This document shows, in pieces, positions 6,786-15,050 of a stretch of 17,471 nucleotides of DNA. Location: NCBI GenBank assembly GCA_025054735.1, contig JANWZG010000020.1, positions 1 through 17,471 on the forward strand. The letters run 5' to 3'. This DNA comes from Cyanobacteriota bacterium. GTDB taxonomy: Bacteria; Cyanobacteriota; Cyanobacteriia; SKYG9. A model generated the notes under the pieces. That model searched no databases, was not told where the DNA came from, and was given only the letters and a program-made list of their open reading frames with translations. The position numbers and the translations under genes are program-made. Position 1 is the stretch's first letter; every line of letters starts with the position of its first letter.

Positions 6786-7714
6786 TGACTATTAAGCAGT
6801 TTTTGCATTCCATGTTCGACGATTCTTTGTTAATCTCCGCAGCATTAACCGAATCATGACGACATAAATCATTCCCTCGTGATTTTCAGGCAACCGTTCA
6901 TAGTCCCGCATGAGGATACGAGCATTTTCTAGCCAACTCCAAATCCGTTCGACAATCCAACGTTTCGTTTCGACTTGAAAGCCTTTCGCGTCCGATGCTC
7001 GTTGACTCAACTCGACTTCAACCAATCGCTGCTGCTGACCAAAAAAGTGCTGAATCAATGCCCCCAAATCCCCTCGGTATCCTTGGTCTGCCAGGACTTT
7101 GGTAATCCGCCCAAACATCTCTAACACCCAGACCAAAACGGCAGGGGCCGCCTTCACATCCGGGGTGTTGGCAGCAGTGACATAACACCCTAACACGAGT
7201 CCCACTACATCCACCACGATATGGCGTTTACGTCCTTTCACTTTCTTGTTGCCATCTACACCCTGTTCCTCTCCGCCTCGTTGTCCAAGTTTGACGGACT
7301 GGCTATCGATGATCGTTAAACTCGGTTCTTTCTCTCGTCCTTCACTGACCCGAACTTGTTGCACCAAAACTGAATTGATCTGTTCCCAGATCCCGAGCCG
7401 GATCCACAGACGATAGTAGCCATAGACCGTTTGCCAGGCCGGAAATTCCCTGGGTAAGGCACGCCATTTGACCCCGTTATCCGCTCGATAGAAGATGGCA
7501 TTGAGTACCTCTCGCAAATCCACTTCTCGCGGCTTGCCAACGGGCTTCTCACCGGGTAGCAGGGGGGCAATCACTTGCCATTCCTGGTCTGTAAGGTCTG
7601 TGTCATAGTAGGGCTGACTCATAAGCGAACGCTTCGTTGGATCGGTTTTCTTTGATATCCCTCATCCCCTGACTAAAGTGTCACCCGCTTCATATATGTT
7701 TACAAACAGTCTCT
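6770..7714 (-). mobile_element. IS5-family insertion sequence, about 945 bp, complete
   Basis: Inverted repeats TAAGAGACTGTTTGTAAA (6768-6785) and its exact complement (7699-7716) enclose one intact transposase gene. If the element ends at AGAGACTG, the flanks are a 2-bp TA duplication (6768-6769 and 7715-7716). If it ends at GAGACTG, the flanks are CTAA and TTAA, which do not match. The size and single ORF fit the IS1031/IS427-like subgroups. Its right end has truncated the ATPase gene. Confidence 0.88.
6792..7622 (-). CDS. IS5-family DDE transposase (276 aa, apparently intact)
   Basis: The N-terminal DUF4096-like region (TDQEWQVIAPLLPG, residues 11-24; WRALPREFPAWQTVYGYYRLW, 53-73) is typical of IS5-family transposases. 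The catalytic triad is visible: D106 in IIDSQSVK, D179 in VLADQGYRGD and E225 in KRWIVERIWSW, with R and Y positions of the family signature nearby. Single uninterrupted frame, so no frameshifting is needed and the protein may be active. It catalyses cut-and-paste type movement of its own element. It is encoded opposite to the left-end genes and in the same direction as the ATPase gene it interrupts. The ribosome site is weak, as usual for transposases. Confidence 0.93.
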   Translation of the reverse strand: MSQPYYDTDLTDQEWQVIAPLLPGEKPVGKPREVDLREVLNAIFYRADNGVKWRALPREFPAWQTVYGYYRLWIRLGIWEQINSVLVQQVRVSEGREKEPSLTIIDSQSVKLGQRGGEEQGVDGNKKVKGRKRHIVVDVVGLVLGCYVTAANTPDVKAAPAVLVWVLEMFGRITKVLADQGYRGDLGALIQHFFGQQQRLVEVELSQRASDAKGFQVETKRWIVERIWSWLENARILMRDYERLPENHEGMIYVVMIRLMLRRLTKNRRTWNAKTA

Positions 7715-10229
7715 TAACCAACAGTTCAAACTGCTCTGGGCTGAGGAAGGGCAGAAATGAGCCATCTTTGTAGAAACTGACGTTATCCGCATGGTAGATT
7801 AACACAGCCACAAGCAACAGCGGGATGACTCCAGCTTTGACCCCATAGGGGCGATCGCTGAGGAGGTGATACAGATCCGCTAAGGATCGCTGCTTTTCTC
7901 GGGCAGAGATACAAAACTGCTCGATCGCCTGCCAAACTGTCCACACACCAGAGTCTTTTGCTGGGGGATAAAATCCCCACCTCCCTTGCTCTTGACGATG
8001 GATCTGAGTAGCTGCCAATACAGACACATACATGGCCACCTCTGGGCCGTAGCCGCTTAACCCTAAACGCTCTTGGTCAGCCCGCGCTAGCATGGCTTCA
8101 ATCAGTTCTCGCCGGGCCTTAGCTCCCTGGGTTGTCAGTTCTCGGAGATTGATTAATTCGTTGTCGAGTATTAACCCTTGGCTGTAGGTGCGATCGCACA
8201 GGTCTGATAGGGTCGATTGCAGCATACGGACTGTTGCGATCGACTGCACCTTACCCTCAACCCAGTACTGACATTGCTGCCCTGGGCTAAAGGCTTGGGC
8301 AACCGTCTCATCCAATAGGCGATTGGCCTCCCCCCAGCGGTGCCTGACTTCCCGGCGGGCAACTTTATCGTGCTGAAGCTCAGGGACGGTTTGCAGGATG
8401 CGTTGCAGGGCATAGAGGGCTTGAGCACGCATCTGCAATATCTCTAGTTGGTTAGTCTGCACCACGACTAAAGGCTTACCATCTTGGGTATAGCTAGGGA
8501 CTGTCTCTGGTTTAGACCGATCTAGCCAGTAGACTATCAGCCCATCAAAACTATGATGACTACAGGTCAGGTTAGTTAACTCTGTGCGACTATCTAGATA
8601 GCGTTGCTCAAAATAACGCAGAGTTCCTGTGGTGGTGTAGTGGCGTTGGGCTACCACAGGCTTGAGGGGATGGGTCGTTACCAACAAGTCTGCCAAGGGA
8701 ATGGTCTCTCGCTCTAGGGTGTCTGTGATCGCCGCCTCAATATCAACATCCGATCCTTGCCACAGGCGCAGTTCATCTAGGGGCTGCCGATGGGTGATGA
8801 TCCCCCGGTTACACAAATCTTGAATGATGTGGTGCCAATGCTCAACTTGGGGAGTCTGATCAGGGCGATCGCACAGAGCCAAGGCTACAAGGTGTGGAGT
8901 AGCTCGCAGTTGGCCGTTAGTCGTGACTAGGTTCAAGACCCCGATCGTCTTCAGCACCTTCACCACATCGGGATCATAGTCTTCAGCATCTTGGATCAGC
9001 CCCCGAATTTCTACCCAGCGTTGGAGATTAACACGGGAAGCTAGCCCTGCTATGGATTCCACAAAGTAGTCATACACCTGGTGGAGTTGTAGGGTAGGGA
9101 GCGTATCTCTGGTCAAGGTAGCCGTCCGTAAAAATTCCCACAACCCGTAAGGTTCCGAGCTAGTTAAAAAGGTGAATAGAGAGCGATCGTTCTGACCATA
9201 GCGAGTACAGAGTAGGGGTAACACTAGGGCTGACAGCGGGTGTAGAGGATAGGTAGCTGCTAAGAGCGTAGGGGAAAGATCATAACCTGCAAGCATTGGG
9301 GTTAACACCGCGGCCCAATGAGCTGCCTGTTCTGCGATAGCCGTTTGCTGCTCTAGGGGGGCTAGGCAATCAATGGCCTGCCCTATGAGCCGCATCATTT
9401 GGCTAGGCGATTCGGTCAGCAAGATGTCTTCAAACCGTCCCTGAATCTTGTTCCACTGGCTTTGTTCTAGGGATGTGAGTCGATCGCTGTAGCCTGCAAA
9501 GGATTGGTGCAAAATTCCCAAAAAGTACACTGACTGCTCATCATCAGCACTTAGCTCAGCAATCTGTTGCAGCAGGTATAGGTCACTCACACCTTGGTGG
9601 TGGCAGGCAAATTCTAGGTTTTTCCCCAGTTCATCAACTACCAACAGCAAGCTAGTATTTGCTGCTCTGCTGAATGCCTTCAGAACCCTCAACACATCCC
9701 CATCGGTCAGACTAGCATGACCCGTTTCTAGTTCTACCTGCCAATCAATCAGTTCTCTCTTTAGCTCAGGACACTGTTCATCTGCCCAAAAAGATGCAGC
9801 ACCGTTGATCAGAGCACGAGCAATTGTCCAGCATAGGGGTTCTTGTCGTCCTGTAGCCACCGCTCGCACCAACCCTTGAGGGGGCAACTGGTTCACCAAA
9901 GCTGACCAGTCATCGCTAGCAAATGATGCCTGGGCGATCGCCGCCTGGTAGATCTTGCTGGTTTTGGGTGCACAAAGAGCAGCTAGGTAGTGAGCAAAAG
10001 CTGATTTTCCCGTTCCATACACACCTGTGATTGTCCAAGCCCGATGAGCACGAGGCTGGGCGATCGCCGACAAAATGCGTCGCAGAGCATCACCAGAGCG
10101 TTCCGTTAAAACATAGCCCTCTGCTGCCCCAGAATCATCCAAATCTCGTTCTAGGTTGACAGAGCGAGCATAGCGCCGATGGGGTCTAAAGTAAGTCGAT
10201 AGTTTGGGATCAGCGGATTGGTGAGCCAT
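7662..10229 (-). pseudogene. Large P-loop ATPase of defence-island type, 3' end cut off by the IS
   Basis: The open frame is 855 aa. Walker A is ITGVYGTGKS (about residues 67-76) and Walker B LLLVVDELGK (about 194-203), as in AAA/ORC-like ATPases. After SPEQFELLV the gene enters the IS end, and the last 17 residues (KRLFVNIYEAGDTLVRG) are encoded by the inverted repeat and IS DNA. The true C-terminus is therefore missing, and no continuation is found beyond the left end of the IS. The complete protein was presumably longer, perhaps well over 1000 residues as in BrxC/PglY-like defence ATPases, to which it has a general likeness only. No partner gene (methyltransferase, nuclease, PglZ) is nearby; any such genes may have been lost by the same event. 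A truncated but stable product cannot be excluded. Confidence 0.75.
7699..7716 (-). repeat. Right terminal inverted repeat of the IS
   Basis: Plus strand TTTACAAACAGTCTCTTA, the exact complement of the left repeat. It is read through by the truncated ATPase gene, where it encodes KRLFVN. Confidence 0.85.
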
Positions 10230-10314
10230 TACGGTGCAACATTTTCTCTCTCAGTTGTACCATAACCATAACTCACTGCTAAGGCATTTTAACGATTCAG
10301 GCCCGACCTTCACG

Positions 10315-10343
10315 CCCCTAGAGGCCAAATATAACCCTAGGGG
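10315..10343. repeat. Inverted repeat between the FAD oxidoreductase and ATPase genes
   Basis: CCCCTAG (10315-10321) and CTAGGGG (10337-10343) can pair around a 15-base loop. It lies in the 144-base gap after the oxidoreductase stop. No T-run follows on the minus strand, so a classic terminator is not shown; it could mark the transcription end or a protein site. Confidence 0.4.
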
Positions 10344-10373
10344 TAGTATTGTCGTTGGTGCGATCGTCAGAAA

Positions 10374-12044
10374 TCAGGCTGGCTGTGGTGTGCGATCAAG
10401 CAGGGGGCTTTGGTAACGGCGACGCTCTGCACTGGCAAACACCTGAGGCACCGATAAGCCATCGGGCAAATTTCCTAGGGTGATTAGGCCACCCATCATG
10501 GCTCCAGCGATGCCTAGCATACACACATCTGCCCCTGTGAGGTAAAGTCCTGGCAGGGGAGTTTTGGGATGAGTCCAGGCTAGGTTTTGGGGGCGGAAGC
10601 GCTCGGCTACAAACGGCAGACCATAGACAGCACCATTAGGATGGGCGGTGAAATGTTCATTGGTCAGAGGTGTCGAGAGTTCGGCATAGTCCACCAAGTT
10701 GGCAAAGCCAGGGTAATGGCGATCGACGACCGCAATCAAACGTTCAGTAATGGATTGCTTGAGTTGCTGGTAGTCTTGGTCTCGCTGTCGCCAAGGCTGC
10801 GATCGCCAAGGAGCAAAATTGCTATAGTCCACCCAGGCTAGGATTTCCGCGGTATGGGCTTTTGCTTGGGCATCCTTTAACGAGGGAAAGGACAGATACA
10901 CCTGGGGAGGTTGATCTGTTGGTACCCACTGTCCCCGCTGGTGGTAGGTTTGGTTGTGGTCAAGGCTAGCATAGAGCCAGTGATTTTCTCCTTGGAAGCC
11001 TAGACTACGCGGATCTTGAGACAAACCGAGATAGAGGCCCACATGGGTAGTAGCAGGCTGGCGCTGACAGAATGCCTCTAGGTCTTGACGGAAAGGAATG
11101 GGATAATCCGCAGGAATGAGTTTTTGATAGGTGTTGACTACCCCTGCATTGGAAATGATGACGGGGGCGTAATAGCGTTCTGTGACTCCATCGGCTTTAC
11201 CCTGCGATCGCCGGACTTCTACCCCCACAGCTCGCCCGTTTTCAATAATTACCCGTTGCACCTCTCGGTTGACCAAGAGTTGTCCCCCCTTGCGTTCAAC
11301 AATCCCCTGAATAGCAGCGGCGATCGTCCCCCCACCCCCAACCGGATAATACCCGCCATCCAAGTAATGGCTGACAATCATGCTGTGCAGGGCAAAGGGG
11401 CTAAGACTAGGAGGCAAGCCATAATCTCCCCATTGAGAGGCCAGCAGGGCCTTGAGGGCTGGACTTTGAAAGTGGCGGTCTAGGTACTCCTGGGTAGTCA
11501 TTTCCAACCGGGGCGGATTGAACAGGTTATACAACCAGCCCACCACTTGCATTAGCCGTGACCCACTGCGACGCATGGAAAAGAGGCCATAGGCGGCAGC
11601 CGTATTGGTGATAGCTTTGAAATAACGACGAATGGCCTTAGCTTCTTGGGGAAAGCGCTGAATCAAGGCATCCTGGTATTGCTGTTTGTTACTGGGTACC
11701 TGGAATTGCAGGCCAGGATAGACAAACTGTTCAAAGTAGTGGGGCATTTTTTGCCACTGTACCTGCCCCGCTGTCAGTAGGTCGAATAGCTTGCGGAGAA
11801 ATTCTCCGTCACCCATGTTGCCTACGTAGTGAATTCCCACATCCCAGTGGAATTTGCCCCGTTTGAAGTCGTGGGTGAAGCCTCCAGCCTGAAAGTGGCG
11901 CTCTAGCAACAGCACGCGCTTGCCCTTGAGTTGAGCCATCAAGCTGGCAACGGTAAGGGCACCCATGCCAGAACCAATCAAGATGAGGTCGTAGTGGTAG
12001 TCAGTGGAACCTTGGGCAGGGGGAGACGTGAGTTGGGTAGTCAT
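10374..12044 (-). CDS. FAD-dependent oxidoreductase of the phytoene desaturase / retinol saturase family
   Basis: 556 aa from the ATG at 12044, which has GGAGG 9 bases upstream; an in-frame ATG at 12158 would add 38 residues unlike the family. The Rossmann FAD motif is DLILIGSGMGALTVASLMA (about 19-37), ending with the ribose-binding glutamate in RVLLLERH (E48) and AGGFTHDF. The C-terminus has PLPGLYLTGADVCMLGIAGAMMGG, the second FAD-contacting motif of the family. The central YYPVGGGGTIAAAI at about 270 is typical of CrtI/RetSat-like enzymes. Substrates are likely carotenoids or similar polyenes, in the membrane. It could be a carotenoid isomerase or saturase; the exact reaction cannot be told. 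It stands alone and is transcribed away from the sigma-factor region. Confidence 0.85.
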   Translation of the reverse strand: MTTQLTSPPAQGSTDYHYDLILIGSGMGALTVASLMAQLKGKRVLLLERHFQAGGFTHDFKRGKFHWDVGIHYVGNMGDGEFLRKLFDLLTAGQVQWQKMPHYFEQFVYPGLQFQVPSNKQQYQDALIQRFPQEAKAIRRYFKAITNTAAAYGLFSMRRSGSRLMQVVGWLYNLFNPPRLEMTTQEYLDRHFQSPALKALLASQWGDYGLPPSLSPFALHSMIVSHYLDGGYYPVGGGGTIAAAIQGIVERKGGQLLVNREVQRVIIENGRAVGVEVRRSQGKADGVTERYYAPVIISNAGVVNTYQKLIPADYPIPFRQDLEAFCQRQPATTHVGLYLGLSQDPRSLGFQGENHWLYASLDHNQTYHQRGQWVPTDQPPQVYLSFPSLKDAQAKAHTAEILAWVDYSNFAPWRSQPWRQRDQDYQQLKQSITERLIAVVDRHYPGFANLVDYAELSTPLTNEHFTAHPNGAVYGLPFVAERFRPQNLAWTHPKTPLPGLYLTGADVCMLGIAGAMMGGLITLGNLPDGLSVPQVFASAERRRYQSPLLDRTPQPA

Positions 12045-12119
12045 TGGTGTTGTCCTCCGGTAATGAAATCTAGGTCGCACAAACCGCCTTTGAGCCGAGA
12101 AATGCTCGCATCCAGCACT

Positions 12120-12140
12120 GTTGACTCTGTGTTGACTCTG
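12120..12140 (+). repeat. 11-bp tandem duplication upstream of the FAD gene
   Basis: GTTGACTCTGT at 12120-12130 is followed by GTTGACTCTG at 12131-12140. Confidence 0.7.
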
Positions 12141-12180
12141 CAAGCCTAGGATCAGCAATCGCTATACACAACTAGAGAAT

Positions 12181-12228
12181 TATTCACTTAGTTGCATATT
12201 AATAATCTATATTCACTTAGTTGCATAT
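12181..12228 (+). repeat. 19-bp exact direct repeat, period 29
   Basis: TATTCACTTAGTTGCATAT occurs at 12181-12199 and 12210-12228 in a very AT-rich stretch. Located 137-184 bases before the start of the FAD oxidoreductase gene, so a regulatory or transposon-footprint origin is possible. Confidence 0.85.
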
Positions 12229-12239
12229 GTCAAGCCTCG

Positions 12240-12266
12240 ATCGACATTCCCCATATCGACATTCCC
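12240..12266 (+). repeat. 12-bp direct repeat, period 15
   Basis: ATCGACATTCCC at 12240-12251 and 12255-12266, continuing the series of short duplications in this gap. Confidence 0.7.
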
Positions 12267-12432
12267 ATCCCATAATCAACATTTAGACAGATGAAAATCC
12301 CTCTACCAAGGTTGATAGAGAGGTCTAAGCACTGGTTTTTATTGAGTAAACGTTTCTAAGCCAGGTGAACTGGGGGCATTGTCGAGTAGAAGTATGATCC
12401 TCATGCCTAAACTTCTTGCAGTTCTCACCTAG

Positions 12433-12488
12433 CCCTCTCCTTAGGGAGAAGGAATGAGGACTCTGCCTCCTTTTTCCTAGGGAGAAGG
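12433..12488. repeat. Pair of GGGAGAAGG palindromic repeats of cyanobacterial intergenic type
   Basis: Two 20-base units (12433-12452, 12469-12488) share CCTTAGGGAGAAGG / CCTAGGGAGAAGG, each able to fold back as TCTCC-TAGGGAGA. Such CCCTCTCCC-TAGGGAGAGGG elements are widespread between cyanobacterial genes and have no proven role. Confidence 0.5.
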
Positions 12489-12500
12489 AGCCTGGGGATG

Positions 12501-12530
12501 TAGCTTACTTCCCGCAGGGTGGGCAAGCTA
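12501..12530. repeat. Imperfect hairpin downstream of the membrane-protein gene
   Basis: TAGCTT..CCC at 12501-12513 pairs with GGG..AAGCTA at 12521-12530 around GCAGGGT. It lies 42 bases after the end of the membrane-protein gene on the minus strand and could serve as its transcription end, though no T-run is present there. Confidence 0.4.
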
Positions 12531-12571
12531 TTTCAGAACTGTCCGAACTATTGGAAGCAACTAGTACCCAA

Positions 12572-12961
12572 TTAATCTAATTTGCCGAAATAGCGCTTTG
12601 TTTCTGGCTTTAACCAAAAAATCAGCAGGATGACTGAAAATGGCAAGAAGCAAGCACTAGTCATACCTAGACCAATGATCACTAGGTCATAAACCCAAAC
12701 CCAAGGGCGTGGTCTTAAAAAGAACGGTAGTGCACAAACCACTAGGAATAAGCCTCCTAGTAAGGCAAATATTGCTCCATAGATGTAGACGGCAGTTGCT
12801 GGCAGGTCAGGGTCATTGAAGGGGATAAACCTAGGTGCTGCCAGAAGTGCTACGCCGATCGCGACCATCACAGCGTAAATAAAACACAATAAACCAGCGT
12901 AAACCTTAAACCATATGACAACGCCGGGGGGCTGCCCTGGTGAGAATTGATAGTCCATCAT
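12572..12961 (-). CDS. Small integral membrane protein (129 aa), unknown function
   Basis: Hydrophobic segments lie at about residues 19-42, 56-80, 87-104 and 105-118, giving three or four membrane passes, with a polar N-terminus (MMDYQFSPGQ) and a basic C-terminal tail (KPETKRYFGKLD). No catalytic motif or familiar domain is seen. It lies 98 bases downstream of the sigma-factor gene on the same strand, so co-transcription is possible. The start is one of two adjacent ATGs; AGG lies about 11 bases upstream. Similar small membrane proteins with FNDPDLP-like loops occur in cyanobacteria, but I cannot assign a function. Confidence 0.75.
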   Translation of the reverse strand: MMDYQFSPGQPPGVVIWFKVYAGLLCFIYAVMVAIGVALLAAPRFIPFNDPDLPATAVYIYGAIFALLGGLFLVVCALPFFLRPRPWVWVYDLVIIGLGMTSACFLPFSVILLIFWLKPETKRYFGKLD

Positions 12962-13059
12962 GGGTTTGAGAGCCTAGCTAACGGGGTGGCTAGCGAGTTA
13001 GCGAATAACTATGGAGTTGCATAATGATAAAAACTTCTTGCTTACTATAGCTTTCCACG

Positions 13060-14259
13060 TTACTTCAGCCAACTCCGTAATCGAGCAGCAACTTGAGGAC
13101 GACGCAACTTGCGCATCGCCTTGGTTTGAATCTGGCGCACCCGTTCTCGTGACAGGTTAAACTGATGCCCAACTTCTTCTAGGGTGTGGGTTTCACCAGT
13201 AGTAATGCCATAGCGCAGGCAAATTACTTCCCGCTCACGCTCAGTCAAGACATTCTCCAGCACGGCAGTCACCTCTTGGCAGAGCATCCGTTCCCCAATT
13301 TGGACATCCGGTGGGCGAGTGTTGCTATCCTCTAGCAGATCCATTAGCTCGGTATCTTCCCCTTTACCAACACGATGGTTCAGCGAAAGAGACCGACGCC
13401 GCACCTGCTGCAATTCAGTTAACTGTTTACGCGACAGTCCCATATACGCTGCTAGCTCTTCATCGGTAGGGTTCCGGTGCAAGTCACGTTTTAGCTCTCG
13501 ATGGGCTTTCTTGAGCTTGTTGAGTTTTTCGACAATGTGCACGGGCAAGCGAATGGTGCGGGCATCGTTGGCGATCGTTCGCGTAATGCCTTGGCGAATC
13601 CACCAGTAGGCATAGGTGGAAAATTTATAGCCTTTGTCTGGATCAAACTTTTCTGTGGCCCGGTTCAAGCCCAAGGCTCCTTCCTGGATCAAGTCTAAGA
13701 AGGGAACTCCACGGTTAATGTATCGCTTGGCGATGGATACCACTAATCGCAAATTGGAGCGAATCATTTTCCGCTTGGCTACTTGGCTTTGGTGTAGCTT
13801 CACATCTAGTTGCCGCTCAGACATGCCCAACCGAGCTGCAATTTCTCGCCGTGAGGGAAGTCGTCCTAGCTCATCCTTTAGCTGGTCACGCGCTTTTTCC
13901 AGCAGCACAAAAAATTTGACTCGTTTTGCCAGCTCTATTTCTTCGTCTGGCTTAAGGAGGGGATACCGAGCCATCTCTTTGAAGAAGGCACCGATCGCAT
14001 CATCGGAAATAATTTTGCGATATCCAGGAATTCGTTCACTACCATCCTCGTGATCTAAGGTAGTTAGACTATCGTCATCGTCAAGCTCACGTCTACGAAT
14101 TTGAGCAAACTCAATTAGCTCGTTAGAAAGCTCGGCAACAACCTCTTGAATTGAAGCAAGGTCTTGGTCAAGTCCATCTACTTCAGAGGACAAAAAGTCA
14201 GGTTCAAGCAGTGGTGGATTAGTGTGATCTGTCCTAGCGAGAGTCATAGTAGAAGTCAT
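13060..14259 (-). CDS. sigC: RNA polymerase sigma factor, RpoD/SigA family, group 2 (SigC-like)
   Basis: 399 aa. After a variable 80-residue N-terminus, region 1.2 is DDAIGAFFKEMARYPLLKPDEEIELA (split: residues 86-111), region 2 spans NLRLVVSIAKRYINRG to KFSTYAYWWIRQGITR (169-227), with region 3 following, and region 4 is VLTEREREVICLRYG plus the DNA-binding LEEVGHQFNLSRERVRQIQ (337-378). GAFFKEMARYPLL and the short length fit cyanobacterial SigC-type group 2 factors, while the primary SigA has a different region 1.2 (RVYLQEIGR). It would direct RNA polymerase to -10/-35 promoters under non-optimal growth, such as stationary phase or stress. The long upstream region toward the origin-like repeats could hold its promoter. 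The exact paralogue name is moderately sure. Confidence 0.9.
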   Translation of the reverse strand: MTSTMTLARTDHTNPPLLEPDFLSSEVDGLDQDLASIQEVVAELSNELIEFAQIRRRELDDDDSLTTLDHEDGSERIPGYRKIISDDAIGAFFKEMARYPLLKPDEEIELAKRVKFFVLLEKARDQLKDELGRLPSRREIAARLGMSERQLDVKLHQSQVAKRKMIRSNLRLVVSIAKRYINRGVPFLDLIQEGALGLNRATEKFDPDKGYKFSTYAYWWIRQGITRTIANDARTIRLPVHIVEKLNKLKKAHRELKRDLHRNPTDEELAAYMGLSRKQLTELQQVRRRSLSLNHRVGKGEDTELMDLLEDSNTRPPDVQIGERMLCQEVTAVLENVLTEREREVICLRYGITTGETHTLEEVGHQFNLSRERVRQIQTKAMRKLRRPQVAARLRSWLK

Positions 14260-14420
14260 AGAGATTGCTTTGGTGTTTTACGAGAACAACAGCTATATTC
14301 ATCGGAATTCATCGGAATACTTTGAACTATCATCCAGAAAATTAAACCAAGCCAAGGCATTTTATGTCTAGATTTCAAGGGAAACTGTGGGCAGACATTA
14401 GCTAGCCGAGAAAATTTACG

Positions 14421-14442
14421 TTTTACACAGGTGTTTTACACA
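14421..14442 (+). repeat. Two degenerate DnaA boxes (TTTTACACA), 13 bp apart
   Basis: TTTTACACA at 14421-14429 and 14434-14442 differ from TTTTCCACA at one base and match the relaxed TTWTNCACA. They lie 121 bases before the main cluster, in the same orientation, and may be weak origin sites. Confidence 0.45.
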
Positions 14443-14562
14443 AGAGACTTAAACCGATGGAATTAGCTGGTTGAGATGCCCATATCTTTACCTTAATATC
14501 AAGTAAAAAGCAACTATTCAGCAAGGTATTTGCCCATTTATTTAGAATCTTTAACCTAATTC

Positions 14563-14733
14563 TTTTCCACATATTTCTCACAGCCAATTCACATGTTTTT
14601 CCACAGACTTTTCCACAAAATTATCCACAGAAAGATGTGTTTTCCCCCATGTTTTTCCACAAGCTTTTCCACAGGTTTTTCCACAATATTATCCACAAAT
14701 TTATACACAAGCTTTTCCACAGGTTTTTCCACA
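14563..14733 (+). other. oriC: Candidate chromosomal replication origin: cluster of 11 DnaA boxes
   Basis: Eleven nine-base boxes in 171 bp, all on the plus strand. TTTTCCACA is at 14563, 14597, 14609, 14653, 14665, 14677, 14713 and 14725; TTATCCACA is at 14621 and 14689; TTATACACA is at 14701. Spacing is mostly 12 bp, roughly one helical turn. An AT-rich stretch lies immediately left (about 14470-14562) and is a candidate unwinding region. TTTTCCACA is the box type reported for the Synechococcus elongatus origin near dnaN; neither dnaA nor dnaN is in this window, and in cyanobacteria these genes often lie apart from the origin. A DnaA-regulated promoter or a plasmid-like origin is the alternative. 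Gene direction largely flips here, minus to the left and mainly plus to the right. Confidence 0.8.
14658..14733 (+). repeat. 28-bp exact direct repeat within the origin cluster, period 48
   Basis: CACAAGCTTTTCCACAGGTT followed by TTTCCACA occurs at 14658-14685 and 14706-14733. Each copy carries two DnaA boxes 12 bp apart. It resembles iteron-like duplication that enlarged the origin. Confidence 0.85.
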
Positions 14734-14888
14734 GACCAAGCAACTGTATAGATAGATCCATTGCCTATAAGCCAAAATGCTGGCTGAGAGAAGGGTTGTA
14801 CAAAGTTACTTATTCATTAAACCTAACACTATTGCTGTGGAATTTATGAACTACTCTAGGAACAGTGAGAGAGTAGGTCACCTTTGCA

Positions 14889-14952
14889 GGCCCTCATCCC
14901 CCTAACCCCTCTCTCGACTCCTTGGCCCCCCGCAAACAGGGGGTAGGGAGAA
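14889..14952. repeat. Cyanobacterial CCCTCATCCCCCTAACCCC-type intergenic repeat with hairpin
   Basis: Starts CCCTCATCCCCCTAACCCCT, a sequence common in cyanobacterial intergenic DNA. Inside, CCCCCC (14926-14931) and GGGGG (14939-14943) pair around GCAAACA, and the tail TAGGGAGAAAGG complements the first half loosely. It lies between the origin cluster and the methyltransferase gene. Confidence 0.55.
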
Positions 14953-15050
14953 AGGTAAAGGCAACAGTGATATGCACCCAACAGGGGGGCTATGTCACCT
15001 TGGGGAGATGGCACAATAAAGTCCTAGCCTGTACTATTGCGGGAAACGTT

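Larger units (their letters stand above)
12045..12571. other. 527-base intergenic region with several repeat types
   Basis: No gene is seen on either strand. It holds the 19-bp direct repeat, the 11- and 15-bp-period short duplications, the CCTAGGGAGAAGG pair and a hairpin, listed separately. The FAD gene's ribosome site lies at its left edge. Confidence 0.6.

Noticed and set aside
6565..6795. 76-codon open frame from a TTG leading into the IS
   Set aside because: No ribosome site, ends inside the IS left end, leucine-rich composition, and no likeness to the truncated ATPase's missing end.
12045..12158. N-terminal 38-codon extension of the FAD oxidoreductase
   Set aside because: The ATG at 12044 has GGAGG at proper spacing, and the extension is arginine-rich, unlike the family.
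12120..12266. CRISPR array
   Set aside because: Only pairs of repeats of different sequence and period, no regular spacers and no cas genes.
14637..14849. Open frame of 70 codons rich in FFHKLFHRFFH repeats
   Set aside because: It is the DnaA-box array read as codons (TTTTTCCACA gives F-H/F-P patterns); no ribosome site and no protein-like composition.
14922..15050. N-terminal 43-codon extension of the methyltransferase from a TTG
   Set aside because: It lies inside a C-rich intergenic repeat and its residues do not resemble the family; a GTG at 15051 with a GGGA upstream is preferred.
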